The notes under the pieces are model-generated. The model was not told the DNA's origin. It was given only the letters and a program-made list of their open reading frames with translations, and did not search any database. From a virus, in IMG/VR virus record IMGVR_UViG_3300050192_000044, positions 1 to 22,261 of that record: a stretch of 22,261 nt of DNA, one strand, 5' to 3'. The stretch's first letter is position 1. Each line of letters opens with the position of its first letter. This document shows, in pieces, positions 6,824 to 15,064 of this stretch. Position numbers and translations under genes: made by a program.

Positions 6824-9800
6824 CTAGCCCGCCCGGCCCGGCCTGATTATTCCGGTCTGCCAGTTTGCCGCGCCCTTTGCCCGGAGTCCCTTTGTTACCG
6901 CGTTGACGAGATCCTGCTGCGTAGAGACGCTGCCGTTCACCGTCATGTTTATTGTGATGTGCGTGTCTCCGCCGCCCCCGCCGCCGCCTGAGCCGCTCCC
7001 GCCGCCATGCCCGCCGCCGTAGCCCGCGTAGGCCATGCCCGGGTGGTAGGCGCCTGTCATCCGGCTGCCCATCCGGCCCACCGCGGCGACAGCCTGCCCG
7101 GCCCCGGCGTCGACGCCCATCGCCACGCCCGCGGGGACCATGGCGCCCCGCTCGGCGAACACCAGCGACGGGGACTTGATCTTGAGGTCATGCTCGATCG
7201 TCGCCACCATCGACCTGGCCATCGCCGAGATCGCCGCGTCAACCGTCCCGAGCTGGGACTCCAGGCCCTGCGCGAGACCCGCGCCCGCCTGGACCCCCGC
7301 CTGGTACATCGCCGGGCCGCCCACGCCGCCCAGCTGGGCGGCTGACGCCTGGATCTGGGATTGCAGCTTGTTGACCTGCCCGATCGCGCCCTTCCCGCCG
7401 GAGGTCAGGCCCTCAGCGACAGGCAGGCCGGACGACGCCCCGGACTGGACGATCTGGTTCAGGCTGGCCGAGTTCAGGCCCATCTTCTTCAGCTGGCCGG
7501 CCTGCTGCGCGAACTGCGCCTGGTCTGCTGCCTGCTCCTGCATCCCGGTGATGGTCGCCGAGGCGGCCAGCGGGCCGTCGCTCGCCGCGAGCGACGGGGT
7601 GTACGTGCCGGCGCTCATCACGCCGGTGCTGCTGAGCACCTGCTGGGCGATCTGCTGGGCGTCGGTGATCTCCGTCTCCAGCACGGTGCGCCGCGCCGAC
7701 AGCGACTGGAGCTTCGCATTGTCAGCCGTCAGCATCCTCGTCAGCGCCGAGTCCTGCGGCTGGCTGACCTGCCCGGCGGCCAGGGCGTGGGCCACGTCGC
7801 CCTTGAGGGTGGAGATCGTGCTGATGATCGTGGTGATGTCCTGCGGCCGGGACCCCTTGCCGGTGACGGCCTGCATGGCCGCGTCGATTGCGGAGGTGCC
7901 GCCCTGCAGGCCCTGGGTAAGGCTGGTGATGGTGGCGGCCGACAAGGTGAGCGCGGACGTCTTCACGGCGGTCGTGCCGCCGGTGATGCCCTTCGCCAGG
8001 CCGGCGGAGGTGTCCACGCCGACCGCCTCAGTGACCTTCGACGGGGAGAAGCTTTTCAGTACGCCCTTCATGGCGCCCTCGACAGCGCCTGCGACATGCT
8101 CGGCCGCGCCGACGACAGCGCCGATCCCGGCCTCGATCCCGTGCGCGAGCCCGGCGACCGCTGACGACCCGATCGATTCCAGCTCGCCCGGCATCCGCGC
8201 CAGGGCAGCCGCCGCTTTCCCGCCGATCGAGCCCACTTCGGATACGACCCGGCCGGCCCCGGACTCAGCCGCCGACGCCGCCCCGGACATGGCCGAGGAC
8301 ACCGCTGACTCCACGGCATGGAACCCGGACGACGCCGACGCGGCGGCCTTGGAGCCCGCGCCTGAAACCTCCGCCGCGATCCCCGACAGCGCCGCCCCGG
8401 CACCGGACTTCGCACTGTCGAACGCCGACTCGATCGCGTGCCCGGCCGAGGTGAACGCCCCGGTGTCCGGTGGCTTGACCTGCGCGAATTTGACGGAGTC
8501 ACCCCCGCCGCCCCCGCCTACCCGCTCCATCTGCGGGGGGCCGCCGCCGCCGAACAAGCTGGCGATCGAGTGACGCGCGTCATCGAACAGGCTGCGGGGG
8601 ATTCCCCCGGCGATCTGGCTTCCGGCCGACTGCGCCCGGCTGATGTCCTTGCCGATGTCGAGGCCGATGTTCGACAGCCCGAGCTTGCCGATGATCCCGC
8701 CGACAGCCCAGTCGGGGCTCATCGGGTTCGACTTCTGGACGTCCTGGCTGATCTGCCCGGCAGGGGTTCCCTTCGGGGCCAGCGAGTCGCTGTAGCCCCG
8801 GAGCATCAGCCCCGCCGTGACTCCCGCGGCAATCGGGGTCACCGCGGCGGCCAGGCCCGCGCCGTCCAGGCCGCCCTTGCTTGCCACCTTCGCGAACAGG
8901 CCCCCGGCGCCTGCACCTTCGGCAGTACCTGCAGCGTCCCCTTCGGCAGTCCGGGCGGCTCCGGCCTCGGCACCCGCCGCGCCGCCGGCGCTGCCCTCCT
9001 TGAGGGTTGCCGCCGCCTCGCTGAGGTCGGCCGCCGAACCGCTAAGGTCACCCGCCGAGCCCTTCAGGCCTGCCGCCGCGCCGTCGAGCCCTGAGCCCTG
9101 GCCGAGACCCGACAGCTTGGACAAGCCGGGAATGTTCAGCGTCTCCGCAACCTTGCCGACACTCGCCAGCGCAGTGGCCCCGGCGCTGGCGACCTTCCCC
9201 GCGACCGCGACGCCGGCCAGGACACCCCCGGCCTCAACGAGCGGCTTGGTCAGGCCCGGATTGCTGGCGAGGAACCCGCCGACGTCCGACAATCCGTGCA
9301 TGAGGCCCGTCAGGGCAGGCAGCGCCACCTGCCCGGCCTCGGTGGCCACGGCCTCAGTGGACTTGGTGAAGCTGCCGAGCTGGAAGTTCAGCGTCGACTG
9401 GACCGCGGACCAGCCCTTCACGTTGTCCCCGGCGTGCTGCGCGCTCGCTGCGACCGCGTCGACGTTCGCCTTGGCGGTCCCGGCGTGCTGCCCCGTCAGC
9501 ATCAGCGCCGTCTGCAGCCCGACGGTCCCGCCGAGGATCTTCGACATCGCGGCCGAGTACACCTGCGCGTCGGGCTGGCCGGACTTCAGCGCGGCGTTGA
9601 AGCCGTGGGCGGCGTTCGCCGTCGTGGCGAACTGCGAGAGCAGGTTCTTCTGGCCGGCCGATTCGGACCCGGAGAAAACCTCAGCGTTGTACTGCTTCGC
9701 CGAGATAGTCCCGTCCAGGTAGGACTGCGCGACCTTCGAGATCGCGGGCGGCATCGCCTTCATCATCGTCGTGGCGTCCTGAGCCGCCGACGCGCTCTGG

Positions 9801-11311
9801 TTGAACGTCTTGAGCATCACCAGGCCGCTGGGCCCCATGGACTTCATGACCGCCGTCTGGATCTCATCCAGGGTGCCGGTGATCCCGGTCTTGCCGAGGT
9901 TCTTGGCGATGCCGACCGGGTTCAGGCCGAGCTGCTGCATCTCCCCGGTCTGCACCGTGTTCGGGTTCTGCAGCGACCCGATGGTGTGCCGGAGGTTCTG
10001 GGCGGCCCAGTCCGGGCTCATGCCCATGCTGGTCATCGTGGCCAGTGCCCCGGCGACCTGCGGAAACGAGACGTGAGCGGCGGAGGCGACCGGCAGGACG
10101 GCAGGCAGTGCCCCGACCGCCCCGGCCATCGTCATCTTGCCCTGGCCGACCATCGTGATGATCTCGTTCATGTCCGACATGGCGGTCTGCGAGGTCGTCT
10201 TGCCCTTCTGGGGGCCGTACGCGTTCATCAGCGACGTGAGCGCGTTGCCGACCTCGGACAGCGGGGCGCCCTCAGCCTGCGCGCCCTGCGCCGCGGCCTT
10301 CAGCACGCCGAGGCCGGCCTGACCGTGGAACCCGGCCGAGTTGATCATGTACGCGCCCTGCGCCAGCTGGGACTGCGACGTGTTGGTCTCACCCGACAGC
10401 TTCAGGATCCCCGCCGAGTCCATCGGGAGGCTGGCCTGACTCTCCCCGGCGCTGGTGTACAGCCGGGTCACCTGCGTCTGGAGCTGGGCCGCCTTGTCGA
10501 CGCCGTACGCCAGCGCGGCCGCGCCGCCGAGCGCCAGCAGGTGGTACTTCGTCGCGCTGGCCTCGGCTGCGCTCGCGTCGTCAGCGGCCTGCTGGGCGGC
10601 GACCTTCCTCGCCGCCTGCTGCTGCGCCACCGCCGCGTCCTGCTCGACGCTCGAGGTGGCCAGGGAAGGTGCGGCCACGGCCATCGCCGCGTCACCCTTC
10701 GCCAGCGACAGCGAGCTATCCGCCGACCCCGCCGCGATCTTGTCCTGCATGGCGGAGGTCTCGGCGATGGTTGCGCTGATCTCCGCCCGGAGCGCCGCCA
10801 CCTGCGCGGCAGCCTCGTCCGAGGAGGTCCCGATGCCCTTGATGCCGTCGCCGACCGCGCCGAGCCCGGCGCCCTCCTCGGCTACGCCGCCGAGCGCATC
10901 ACCGAGCTTGCCGACTTCGCCGGCCGCGCCCGCAGCCCCTTCGCCGAGGTCATCGAGCTTGCCGCCGCTCTCGGCGATCTTGTCCATGCTCGCCGAGATG
11001 TCCGCCGCCGCGGTGTCGTACTTAGCGACGAGATCATCCAGCCCGGCCCCGCCTGCCAGCGCCCCGGCGTCACCGAGGCTCGCGATCTCGTCGCGGATCT
11101 TGCCGATGCTCCCCGACACCTTCGCCGCGGCATCGTTCCAGGCAGCGGCGATGTCGCCAGCCCCGGCCCCGTCAGCCGCCCCGCCTCCGAGGGAGGCCAG
11201 CTCGTCCTTGAGCTTGCCGACAGACTCTGAAGCCTTGTCGAAGGCGCCAGCCAGGTCGTCGACGGCGCCGAGGCCGGCGACATCGACGGTGATGGTCTCT
11301 TCGATCGCCAC
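6824..11311 (-). CDS. Tail tape measure protein
   Basis: This is the longest gene, 1495 residues, starting at GTG 11311 behind GGGGGGTGAG. It acts as the ruler for tail length and is threaded inside the tail tube. Residues 1-125 carry three related helical repeats (VGKLKDELASLGG; IGKIRDEIASLGD; GGKLDDLGE). Residues 160-255 are Ala/Gln-rich coiled-coil-like. A hydrophobic stretch at 256-271 (YHLLALGGAAALAYGV) precedes a phage tape-measure core at roughly 275-480 (TNTSQSQLAQGAYMINSAGF; MSPDWAAQNLRHTIGSLQNP). The C-terminal third has long Ala/Gly helices and two SPS motifs typical of these proteins (FSPSKVTEAVG and IKSPSLVFAERGAMV), then a glycine run and a beta tail with HITINMTVNGSV. No peptidase or lysozyme motif is recognised. 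Very long plus-strand frames opposite this gene are shadows. Confidence 0.95.
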   Translation of the reverse strand: MAIEETITVDVAGLGAVDDLAGAFDKASESVGKLKDELASLGGGAADGAGAGDIAAAWNDAAAKVSGSIGKIRDEIASLGDAGALAGGAGLDDLVAKYDTAAADISASMDKIAESGGKLDDLGEGAAGAAGEVGKLGDALGGVAEEGAGLGAVGDGIKGIGTSSDEAAAQVAALRAEISATIAETSAMQDKIAAGSADSSLSLAKGDAAMAVAAPSLATSSVEQDAAVAQQQAARKVAAQQAADDASAAEASATKYHLLALGGAAALAYGVDKAAQLQTQVTRLYTSAGESQASLPMDSAGILKLSGETNTSQSQLAQGAYMINSAGFHGQAGLGVLKAAAQGAQAEGAPLSEVGNALTSLMNAYGPQKGKTTSQTAMSDMNEIITMVGQGKMTMAGAVGALPAVLPVASAAHVSFPQVAGALATMTSMGMSPDWAAQNLRHTIGSLQNPNTVQTGEMQQLGLNPVGIAKNLGKTGITGTLDEIQTAVMKSMGPSGLVMLKTFNQSASAAQDATTMMKAMPPAISKVAQSYLDGTISAKQYNAEVFSGSESAGQKNLLSQFATTANAAHGFNAALKSGQPDAQVYSAAMSKILGGTVGLQTALMLTGQHAGTAKANVDAVAASAQHAGDNVKGWSAVQSTLNFQLGSFTKSTEAVATEAGQVALPALTGLMHGLSDVGGFLASNPGLTKPLVEAGGVLAGVAVAGKVASAGATALASVGKVAETLNIPGLSKLSGLGQGSGLDGAAAGLKGSAGDLSGSAADLSEAAATLKEGSAGGAAGAEAGAARTAEGDAAGTAEGAGAGGLFAKVASKGGLDGAGLAAAVTPIAAGVTAGLMLRGYSDSLAPKGTPAGQISQDVQKSNPMSPDWAVGGIIGKLGLSNIGLDIGKDISRAQSAGSQIAGGIPRSLFDDARHSIASLFGGGGPPQMERVGGGGGGDSVKFAQVKPPDTGAFTSAGHAIESAFDSAKSGAGAALSGIAAEVSGAGSKAAASASSGFHAVESAVSSAMSGAASAAESGAGRVVSEVGSIGGKAAAALARMPGELESIGSSAVAGLAHGIEAGIGAVVGAAEHVAGAVEGAMKGVLKSFSPSKVTEAVGVDTSAGLAKGITGGTTAVKTSALTLSAATITSLTQGLQGGTSAIDAAMQAVTGKGSRPQDITTIISTISTLKGDVAHALAAGQVSQPQDSALTRMLTADNAKLQSLSARRTVLETEITDAQQIAQQVLSSTGVMSAGTYTPSLAASDGPLAASATITGMQEQAADQAQFAQQAGQLKKMGLNSASLNQIVQSGASSGLPVAEGLTSGGKGAIGQVNKLQSQIQASAAQLGGVGGPAMYQAGVQAGAGLAQGLESQLGTVDAAISAMARSMVATIEHDLKIKSPSLVFAERGAMVPAGVAMGVDAGAGQAVAAVGRMGSRMTGAYHPGMAYAGYGGGHGGGSGSGGGGGGGDTHITINMTVNGSVSTQQDLVNAVTKGLRAKGAANWQTGIIRPGRAG

Positions 11312-11372
11312 GGCGACTCACCCCCCGTGCGCGAGAAAGAAGCAGCGGCGAGAGGGACGGGAGAGGTGCAGG

Positions 11373-11798
11373 TCAGAGCGTCAGGTACTCGGCCAGGATG
11401 ATCTGCATTGCCGCGGGCATCGTCCCCCGGACCTCATCCTCCGCGCGCTCCATGTAATGACTGCCGGCCTGGGTAACCGACCCGCCGGGCCGGCTGAATA
11501 CCTGCCCGGTCGCCGCGTTCCGCAAGGGCCACGGACCCTTCGCGGTGATCGTCCCGCCGTCGTTGCGGAACCGGCCGTAGATGATGTGCGGCGCTACGAC
11601 CGCGGTCGCATGGGTCCCGGAGCCGAACACCGCGTCGACGTGCTCCGAGCGCCGCAGTGCCCCGGACAGGACCGGGGTCGTGACGTCGAGACCGGCGAGG
11701 TACTCCTTCGACCCCGCCTTCGCGCAGTCCAGGGCAAGGGACTCCTCGCAGTGCTCCGCCATCTCGCGGTATGCCGTCGCTGCTTCGGAGAGGTTCAC
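11373..11798 (-). CDS. HK97 gp10-like minor structural protein
   Basis: The 141-residue protein starts at GTG 11798; this GTGA overlaps the TGA that ends the chaperone frameshift frame, so the two are likely coupled. The motif TPVLSGALRRSEHV followed by HIIYGRFRNDGGTI resembles the P-x-xSGxLxxS...Y..xxNGG pattern of the HK97 gp10 family, small proteins that act at the head-tail joint or tail terminus. Position is unusual: gp10-like genes normally lie before the tail tube, whereas this one lies between the chaperone and the tape measure. It could instead be a divergent tail-tube capping or chaperone-associated protein. Family call is moderate. Confidence 0.6.
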   Translation of the reverse strand: MNLSEAATAYREMAEHCEESLALDCAKAGSKEYLAGLDVTTPVLSGALRRSEHVDAVFGSGTHATAVVAPHIIYGRFRNDGGTITAKGPWPLRNAATGQVFSRPGGSVTQAGSHYMERAEDEVRGTMPAAMQIILAEYLTL

Positions 11799-12411
11799 CG
11801 GCCGCCCCCGTTCTGGATCGCCCTCAGCGTGTAGGCCACCGCATCGAGGACCCCGGCAACAGGGATGGGGATGTCATCGGGGGTGGCGGGGTGGATCCAC
11901 CCTTCGGCTATCCAGCGGGCGTGGCGGATGGTGCGGGGGCTGAGGCCTCCGGGGGGGCGGCGGCACTGGCCGAGGAGGTACTGCCTGAGGTGGGGGCCGA
12001 AGGCTGGGTCTCTTTTGGGACATTTCCGTTGAGGATTTCAAAATACGGATCCAGGGCCTTCAGCAGCGCGTTCCACACGACCAGGCCGCCTGCGGTGGCG
12101 AGGCGATTCCGCGACCCGGCGTCCCACGGGAGAATGCCAGGGAATGAGATGCCCTGCACGATCCACTGGCATACCAGGTCGTGAACGGGCTTAAGGTCCC
12201 GCCGCAGCAGCCTGACCGAGGGGGGCGGAGCGTCCGGGTCGGGTACCGCCCCCGGGTACGCAGCCGCCGCAACGGCTATCGCGGCCTTCTCCTTGGCGTC
12301 GATGATCTCCAGGCGAAGATCCTGGTAATCGTCCTGCTGACTCGGCTGGAGCGTCGCGGGGTTCTTGATGTCCGCCAGATCGACCCATCCGCCGGGCAGG
12401 GGAATCTGCAT
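11795..12411 (-). CDS. Tail assembly chaperone, long product by -1 frameshift
   Basis: Ribosomes starting at ATG 12411 and slipping back one base at 12013-12019 would make a 205-residue product: 133 shared residues, then 72 from the -1 frame. The second frame reads sensibly (DPAFGPHLRQYLLGQC, LSPRTIRHARWIAEGW, IPVAGVLDAVAYTLRAIQNG) and ends at TGA 11795-11797, overlapping the next start. It has no good start codon of its own. This matches the G/GT arrangement known in long-tailed phages, in which short and long chaperones bind the tape measure and help polymerise the tail tube. The gene order (tube, chaperone, then tape measure nearby) agrees. Join: 12013-12411 then 11795-12013, with base 12013 read twice. 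Confidence 0.8.
11908..12411 (-). CDS. Tail assembly chaperone, short product
   Basis: The unshifted frame gives 167 residues from ATG 12411 to TAG 11908-11910. The N-terminal 133 residues have normal protein character (GGWVDLADIKNPATLQPSQQ; LRRDLKPVHDLVCQWIVQGI; NRLATAGGLVVWNALLKALD). The last 34 residues, after the slippery site, are low-complexity Ala/Pro/Ser/Thr. That contrast suggests the downstream DNA is constrained mainly by the -1 frame. The role is the short (G-like) tail chaperone. The start has only a weak upstream GAAAGCGAG as ribosome binding site. Confidence 0.8.
   Translation of the reverse strand: MQIPLPGGWVDLADIKNPATLQPSQQDDYQDLRLEIIDAKEKAAIAVAAAAYPGAVPDPDAPPPSVRLLRRDLKPVHDLVCQWIVQGISFPGILPWDAGSRNRLATAGGLVVWNALLKALDPYFEILNGNVPKETQPSAPTSGSTSSASAAAPPEASAPAPSATPAG
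12013..12019 (-). promoter_or_regulatory. CCCAAAA slippery heptamer for -1 frameshift
   Basis: On the minus strand the zero frame reads gtC CCA AAA gag, an exact X XXY YYZ heptamer with X=C, Y=A and Z=A. Slipping one base back keeps CCC and AAA pairing and enters the 72-codon chaperone frame. I did not find by eye a strong hairpin or pseudoknot just downstream; this GC-rich stretch should be folded computationally. Confidence 0.8.
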
Positions 12412-12470
12412 TGTGCTCGCTTTCGTGTTCGGGTAAGCGCCGCAGGGTACGTAAAGTAGCGTAGAGGTGA

Positions 12471-13736
12471 CTACGCGTAAGTTGGTAGTGCGTTTTGCAA
12501 CGTTATGGAGCAGGGGGATCGGCCTCCGGAGTTACCACTGTTAGTTACGTTCGAAACGAAATCTCCCGAAACATCGAAGCCAAAAAATTCGTCCCCCGAC
12601 AGCGGCGCCGTCTTGTACGCGGCCTGGTTAGCAGCCAGCGCGAACGACCACAGGCCCGTTCCGCTGCCGCCATTGCCGATTGACCACGCCAGGGTCGGCT
12701 GCGCGTTCGTCAGCATGTTCGTCAGCGCGCTCTCATCCAAAGCCGGGTCGTACGTGAGCTTGAACGAGCAGTCGAAGTTGCCCCTGCCGATCAGGTAGGG
12801 CTGCTGGTACCCGTCGCCCGTGTTCTTCGGCGTGACCTTGCGGGTCAGGGTGGCTGACCACACCGTGATGTCGTCCAGGAGCGTGGATGCGACCGTGGTC
12901 GTGCTCTTCCAGCCCGGGATCATGCGGACAGCGCTGAAGCCCGGCACCGGGATAAACGACGGGTAGGCCTTGGCGTAGCTCGTCACCTTGCCCGACCAGG
13001 TGAGGATCCCCGACGCCTTGGCGTTGATGGTGATCTCGCTCATGCACCCGTACGGGAACAGCCACGCGTAGTTGTTGCCCGCGCCGGGGATGTTGTTGCG
13101 GTGGATGAGCGAATGGGTCGGCCCCTGCCCGGTGACGACCCCCGTGCTGCCGTAGGGGTTGAGCAGGGAGAACGTGTGGCTGAAGGGTGCGATGACCGTC
13201 ACCACGGCGATGGTGGTCAGGTGGGAGAAGCGCAGCGGCGTCGTCGCGTCCAGCACGATGGAAGTCGCCGTCGACCCGGTGCCGACCTTCACGACCTCCG
13301 CGTTGACGCCGGTGTCAACCTGGATGAGCGTCCCGGCCACGGCGGAGGTCGCGGACGTGACCGCGACCGGCCCCGCCCCGGCCGTCAGCGCCCCCGATGT
13401 CGTCCACGTCGGCGTGCTCGCGGTCCCGGTCTCCACGAGATCGGACATCAGGTTATACAAAAAATGGCCGAACGTATCGCAGTAGAGGGGGCTCTCGGCG
13501 ATGTCGGACTCAGCCCACAGGGGTCCCTGCTGCACGTCGTGAGTTTTGGTGAAGTCGCCCCACATGCTGCCGTCTTCTACCCACGTGACCTTGTTGTCCG
13601 GCTTGAAGTCCACGATCGGCGCGCTGGCAAAGGCGGCCTGGGCGGGAGTGACCCCGAATCCGCCCGATTCCAGGCCGATCTGCAGGAGCTGCGTGCACTT
13701 CGGGTACACGCCAACCGGGGGCGAGGGGGCAGCCAT
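12471..13736 (-). CDS. Major tail tube protein
   Basis: A 421-residue protein from ATG 13736, placed just before the tail chaperone, where tail tube genes normally lie. The N-terminus (YPKCTQLLQIGLESG, then TWVEDGSMWGDFTKTHDVQQ) and the C-terminal half (YGCMSEITINAKASGILTWS; WSATLTRKVTPKNTGDGYQQ; FDCSFKLTYD) fit a tube protein of siphovirus type, stacking as rings around the tape measure. It is long for the family because of an extra beta module at residues 122-182 that resembles one in the connector. The last 40 or so codons are markedly less GC-rich than the rest. Length, position and style support the call; there is no single diagnostic motif. Confidence 0.8.
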   Translation of the reverse strand: MAAPSPPVGVYPKCTQLLQIGLESGGFGVTPAQAAFASAPIVDFKPDNKVTWVEDGSMWGDFTKTHDVQQGPLWAESDIAESPLYCDTFGHFLYNLMSDLVETGTASTPTWTTSGALTAGAGPVAVTSATSAVAGTLIQVDTGVNAEVVKVGTGSTATSIVLDATTPLRFSHLTTIAVVTVIAPFSHTFSLLNPYGSTGVVTGQGPTHSLIHRNNIPGAGNNYAWLFPYGCMSEITINAKASGILTWSGKVTSYAKAYPSFIPVPGFSAVRMIPGWKSTTTVASTLLDDITVWSATLTRKVTPKNTGDGYQQPYLIGRGNFDCSFKLTYDPALDESALTNMLTNAQPTLAWSIGNGGSGTGLWSFALAANQAAYKTAPLSGDEFFGFDVSGDFVSNVTNSGNSGGRSPCSITLQNALPTYA

Positions 13737-13738
13737 CT

Positions 13739-14077
13739 CTAGTTCTCCTCGCTGCCGGGCTGGCCGGCGGGGGTCGGGGCGGTAGCGGGCATGACGGCGG
13801 GAGGTGCGGGGACGGGACCGGCGGCCACAGGACCGGGCGCCGCGGGCTGCTCTTCGGCCGCCTCAGGCTCCGCCTCGGCCCTGTCCGCGGCTTCCTCCGC
13901 TTCCAGGGCTGCGGCCCTGGCCCGGTCCTCGCCGGTGACGGGGCGCCACTGGCGGTCGGGGGCCTCGTCCAGGTCCCGGATGTCACCCGGCTTCACCTCG
14001 CTGAGGAGGATGCCCCTGGCGTCCCTGGTGGCGGGGTAATACCAGGGGGTAGAACCGGTGTAGATCAGTTCAGGCAC
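13739..14077 (-). CDS. Small unknown protein before the tail tube (112 aa)
   Basis: I place the start at GTG 14077, because a GGAGG site lies 7 bases upstream and residues become sensible there (PELIYTGSTPWYYPATRD, then LSEVKPGDIRDLDEAPD). The frame stays open upstream to 14329, but that part is Arg/His-rich and overlaps an opposite-strand gene. The N-terminal half looks like a short beta-rich domain seen in small actinophage neck or tail genes; the C-terminal half is an acidic Ala/Glu helix followed by Pro/Ala-rich tail. It ends 3 bases before the tail tube ATG, so the two are likely coupled. Function unknown. Confidence 0.7.
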   Translation of the reverse strand: MPELIYTGSTPWYYPATRDARGILLSEVKPGDIRDLDEAPDRQWRPVTGEDRARAAALEAEEAADRAEAEPEAAEEQPAAPGPVAAGPVPAPPAVMPATAPTPAGQPGSEEN

Positions 14078-14122
14078 GGGACGGCCTCCAGGGAGCGCAG
14101 CGAGGAAGAGGGGCGTGGGACG

Positions 14123-14557
14123 ATGGCGGCCATGAGCAGCACGAAGGGGGCAGCGGCGTGGCCTGAGGGGACGCTGCCCGCGATCCTCGAGCCCTGGATA
14201 CGGGTCACCATCACCGGTCCGGCGATGGGATGGGGCGGGCAGGTGATCCAGGTCGCCGGGTACGTCAAGGGGCCGGAGACCGTAGGCGACACCGGCGCGG
14301 ACATCGACGCGCTGGTCGGCCGCAGCCATCAGCGGTTCACCGACGGGCTGGCCCGGGCCACCCGGGAGACGATGTACCGGCAGGCCGAGGAGGCGATCGA
14401 GGCCGCGCTAGAGGCCGGGTGGGTCCTCGCCGGGCACCCGGAGATCAGGGTCGGCGGCACGGTCAACCGCGACCGCGACACGGGCGTTGATGTCCCGATG
14501 GCCGAGGTGGGCGTCGCGCTGCACTTCCGCGCGCCTAGCCCGCCGGATCAGGAATAA
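14123..14557 (+). CDS. Plus-strand protein of unknown function (144 aa)
   Basis: ATG at 14123 gives 144 residues; an in-frame ATG at 14132 is almost as good, so the start is uncertain. It diverges from the 112-residue minus-strand gene with a 45-base gap. The sequence looks real: ILEPWIRVTITGPAMGWGGQ, then an acidic/helical middle (TYR-containing ETMYRQAEEAIEAALEAGW) and a C-terminal strand AEVGVALHFRAP. I do not recognise a family. It is followed after 9 bases by another plus-strand gene, so the pair probably forms one unit. Confidence 0.65.
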   Translation: MAAMSSTKGAAAWPEGTLPAILEPWIRVTITGPAMGWGGQVIQVAGYVKGPETVGDTGADIDALVGRSHQRFTDGLARATRETMYRQAEEAIEAALEAGWVLAGHPEIRVGGTVNRDRDTGVDVPMAEVGVALHFRAPSPPDQE

Positions 14558-14566
14558 TCGCTTCCC

Positions 14567-15064
14567 ATGACGACCCCTCAGCCTGAGCCCGCCCGCGGCA
14601 ATGACGGCTCCTCCGCCCCTGACGGCTTCCTCTCCGGCATCCCGCAGCAGATCGGCCAGGCGGTGGCCGCTGCCGTCGCGCAGGTCCTGCAGCAGGTCCC
14701 CATGCGCGTTCAGCAGCTCAAGTGCGCGACATGCGTCCTGGCCCGGGCCCAGTGGGCAGCAGCCCACGCTGCCGACATCAAGGCCGCCGGGGAGCGGATG
14801 GCGGAGGCGCTGGCAGCTTTCCCGCCGGATCACCCGATCCGCCAGCAGGCGGACCTCGTGGCGTTCCTGCCGCCGCACCTGCACCCCGGGGCGGGCCCGG
14901 AGTCGATGCCGCCCGTCCAGGACGGGGCCGTGATGACCGCGGGGACGATCGTGTGCCCCGCGCACATCCCCGGCATACCGCAGGCGGGCGGGGGGCGCAG
15001 GGAGTTCCTGATCGCCAACGGGTCCCTGTCCGCGACGATGCTCGCGGAGATGGCCAGGCGCTAA
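14567..15064 (+). CDS. Plus-strand protein with CxxC and CxxH pairs (165 aa)
   Basis: ATG at 14567 opens a 165-residue frame ending at TAA 15062-15064. The N-terminus is disordered (Pro/Gly/Ser), followed by a helix (IPQQIGQAVAAAVAQVLQQV). Cys53 and Cys56 (CATC) and Cys130 with His133 (CPAH) could together bind one zinc ion, separated by an Ala-rich helical region. The stop codon overlaps the stop of the convergent minus-strand neck gene by four bases. I do not recognise the family; a small zinc-binding protein is an inference from residues only. Confidence 0.65.
   Translation: MTTPQPEPARGNDGSSAPDGFLSGIPQQIGQAVAAAVAQVLQQVPMRVQQLKCATCVLARAQWAAAHAADIKAAGERMAEALAAFPPDHPIRQQADLVAFLPPHLHPGAGPESMPPVQDGAVMTAGTIVCPAHIPGIPQAGGGRREFLIANGSLSATMLAEMARR

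Noticed and set aside
7140-8573. Long plus-strand frame opposite the tape measure
   Set aside because: It is a GC-driven antisense shadow: low-complexity Ala/Pro/Ser, with no sensible ribosome binding site or domain, inside a gene with strong evidence.
9296-11834. Plus-strand frames of 459 and 644 codons opposite the tape measure
   Set aside because: Their composition (Arg/Gly/Leu/His or Ala/Ser/Pro) is typical of antisense shadows of Ala/Gly-rich coding DNA.
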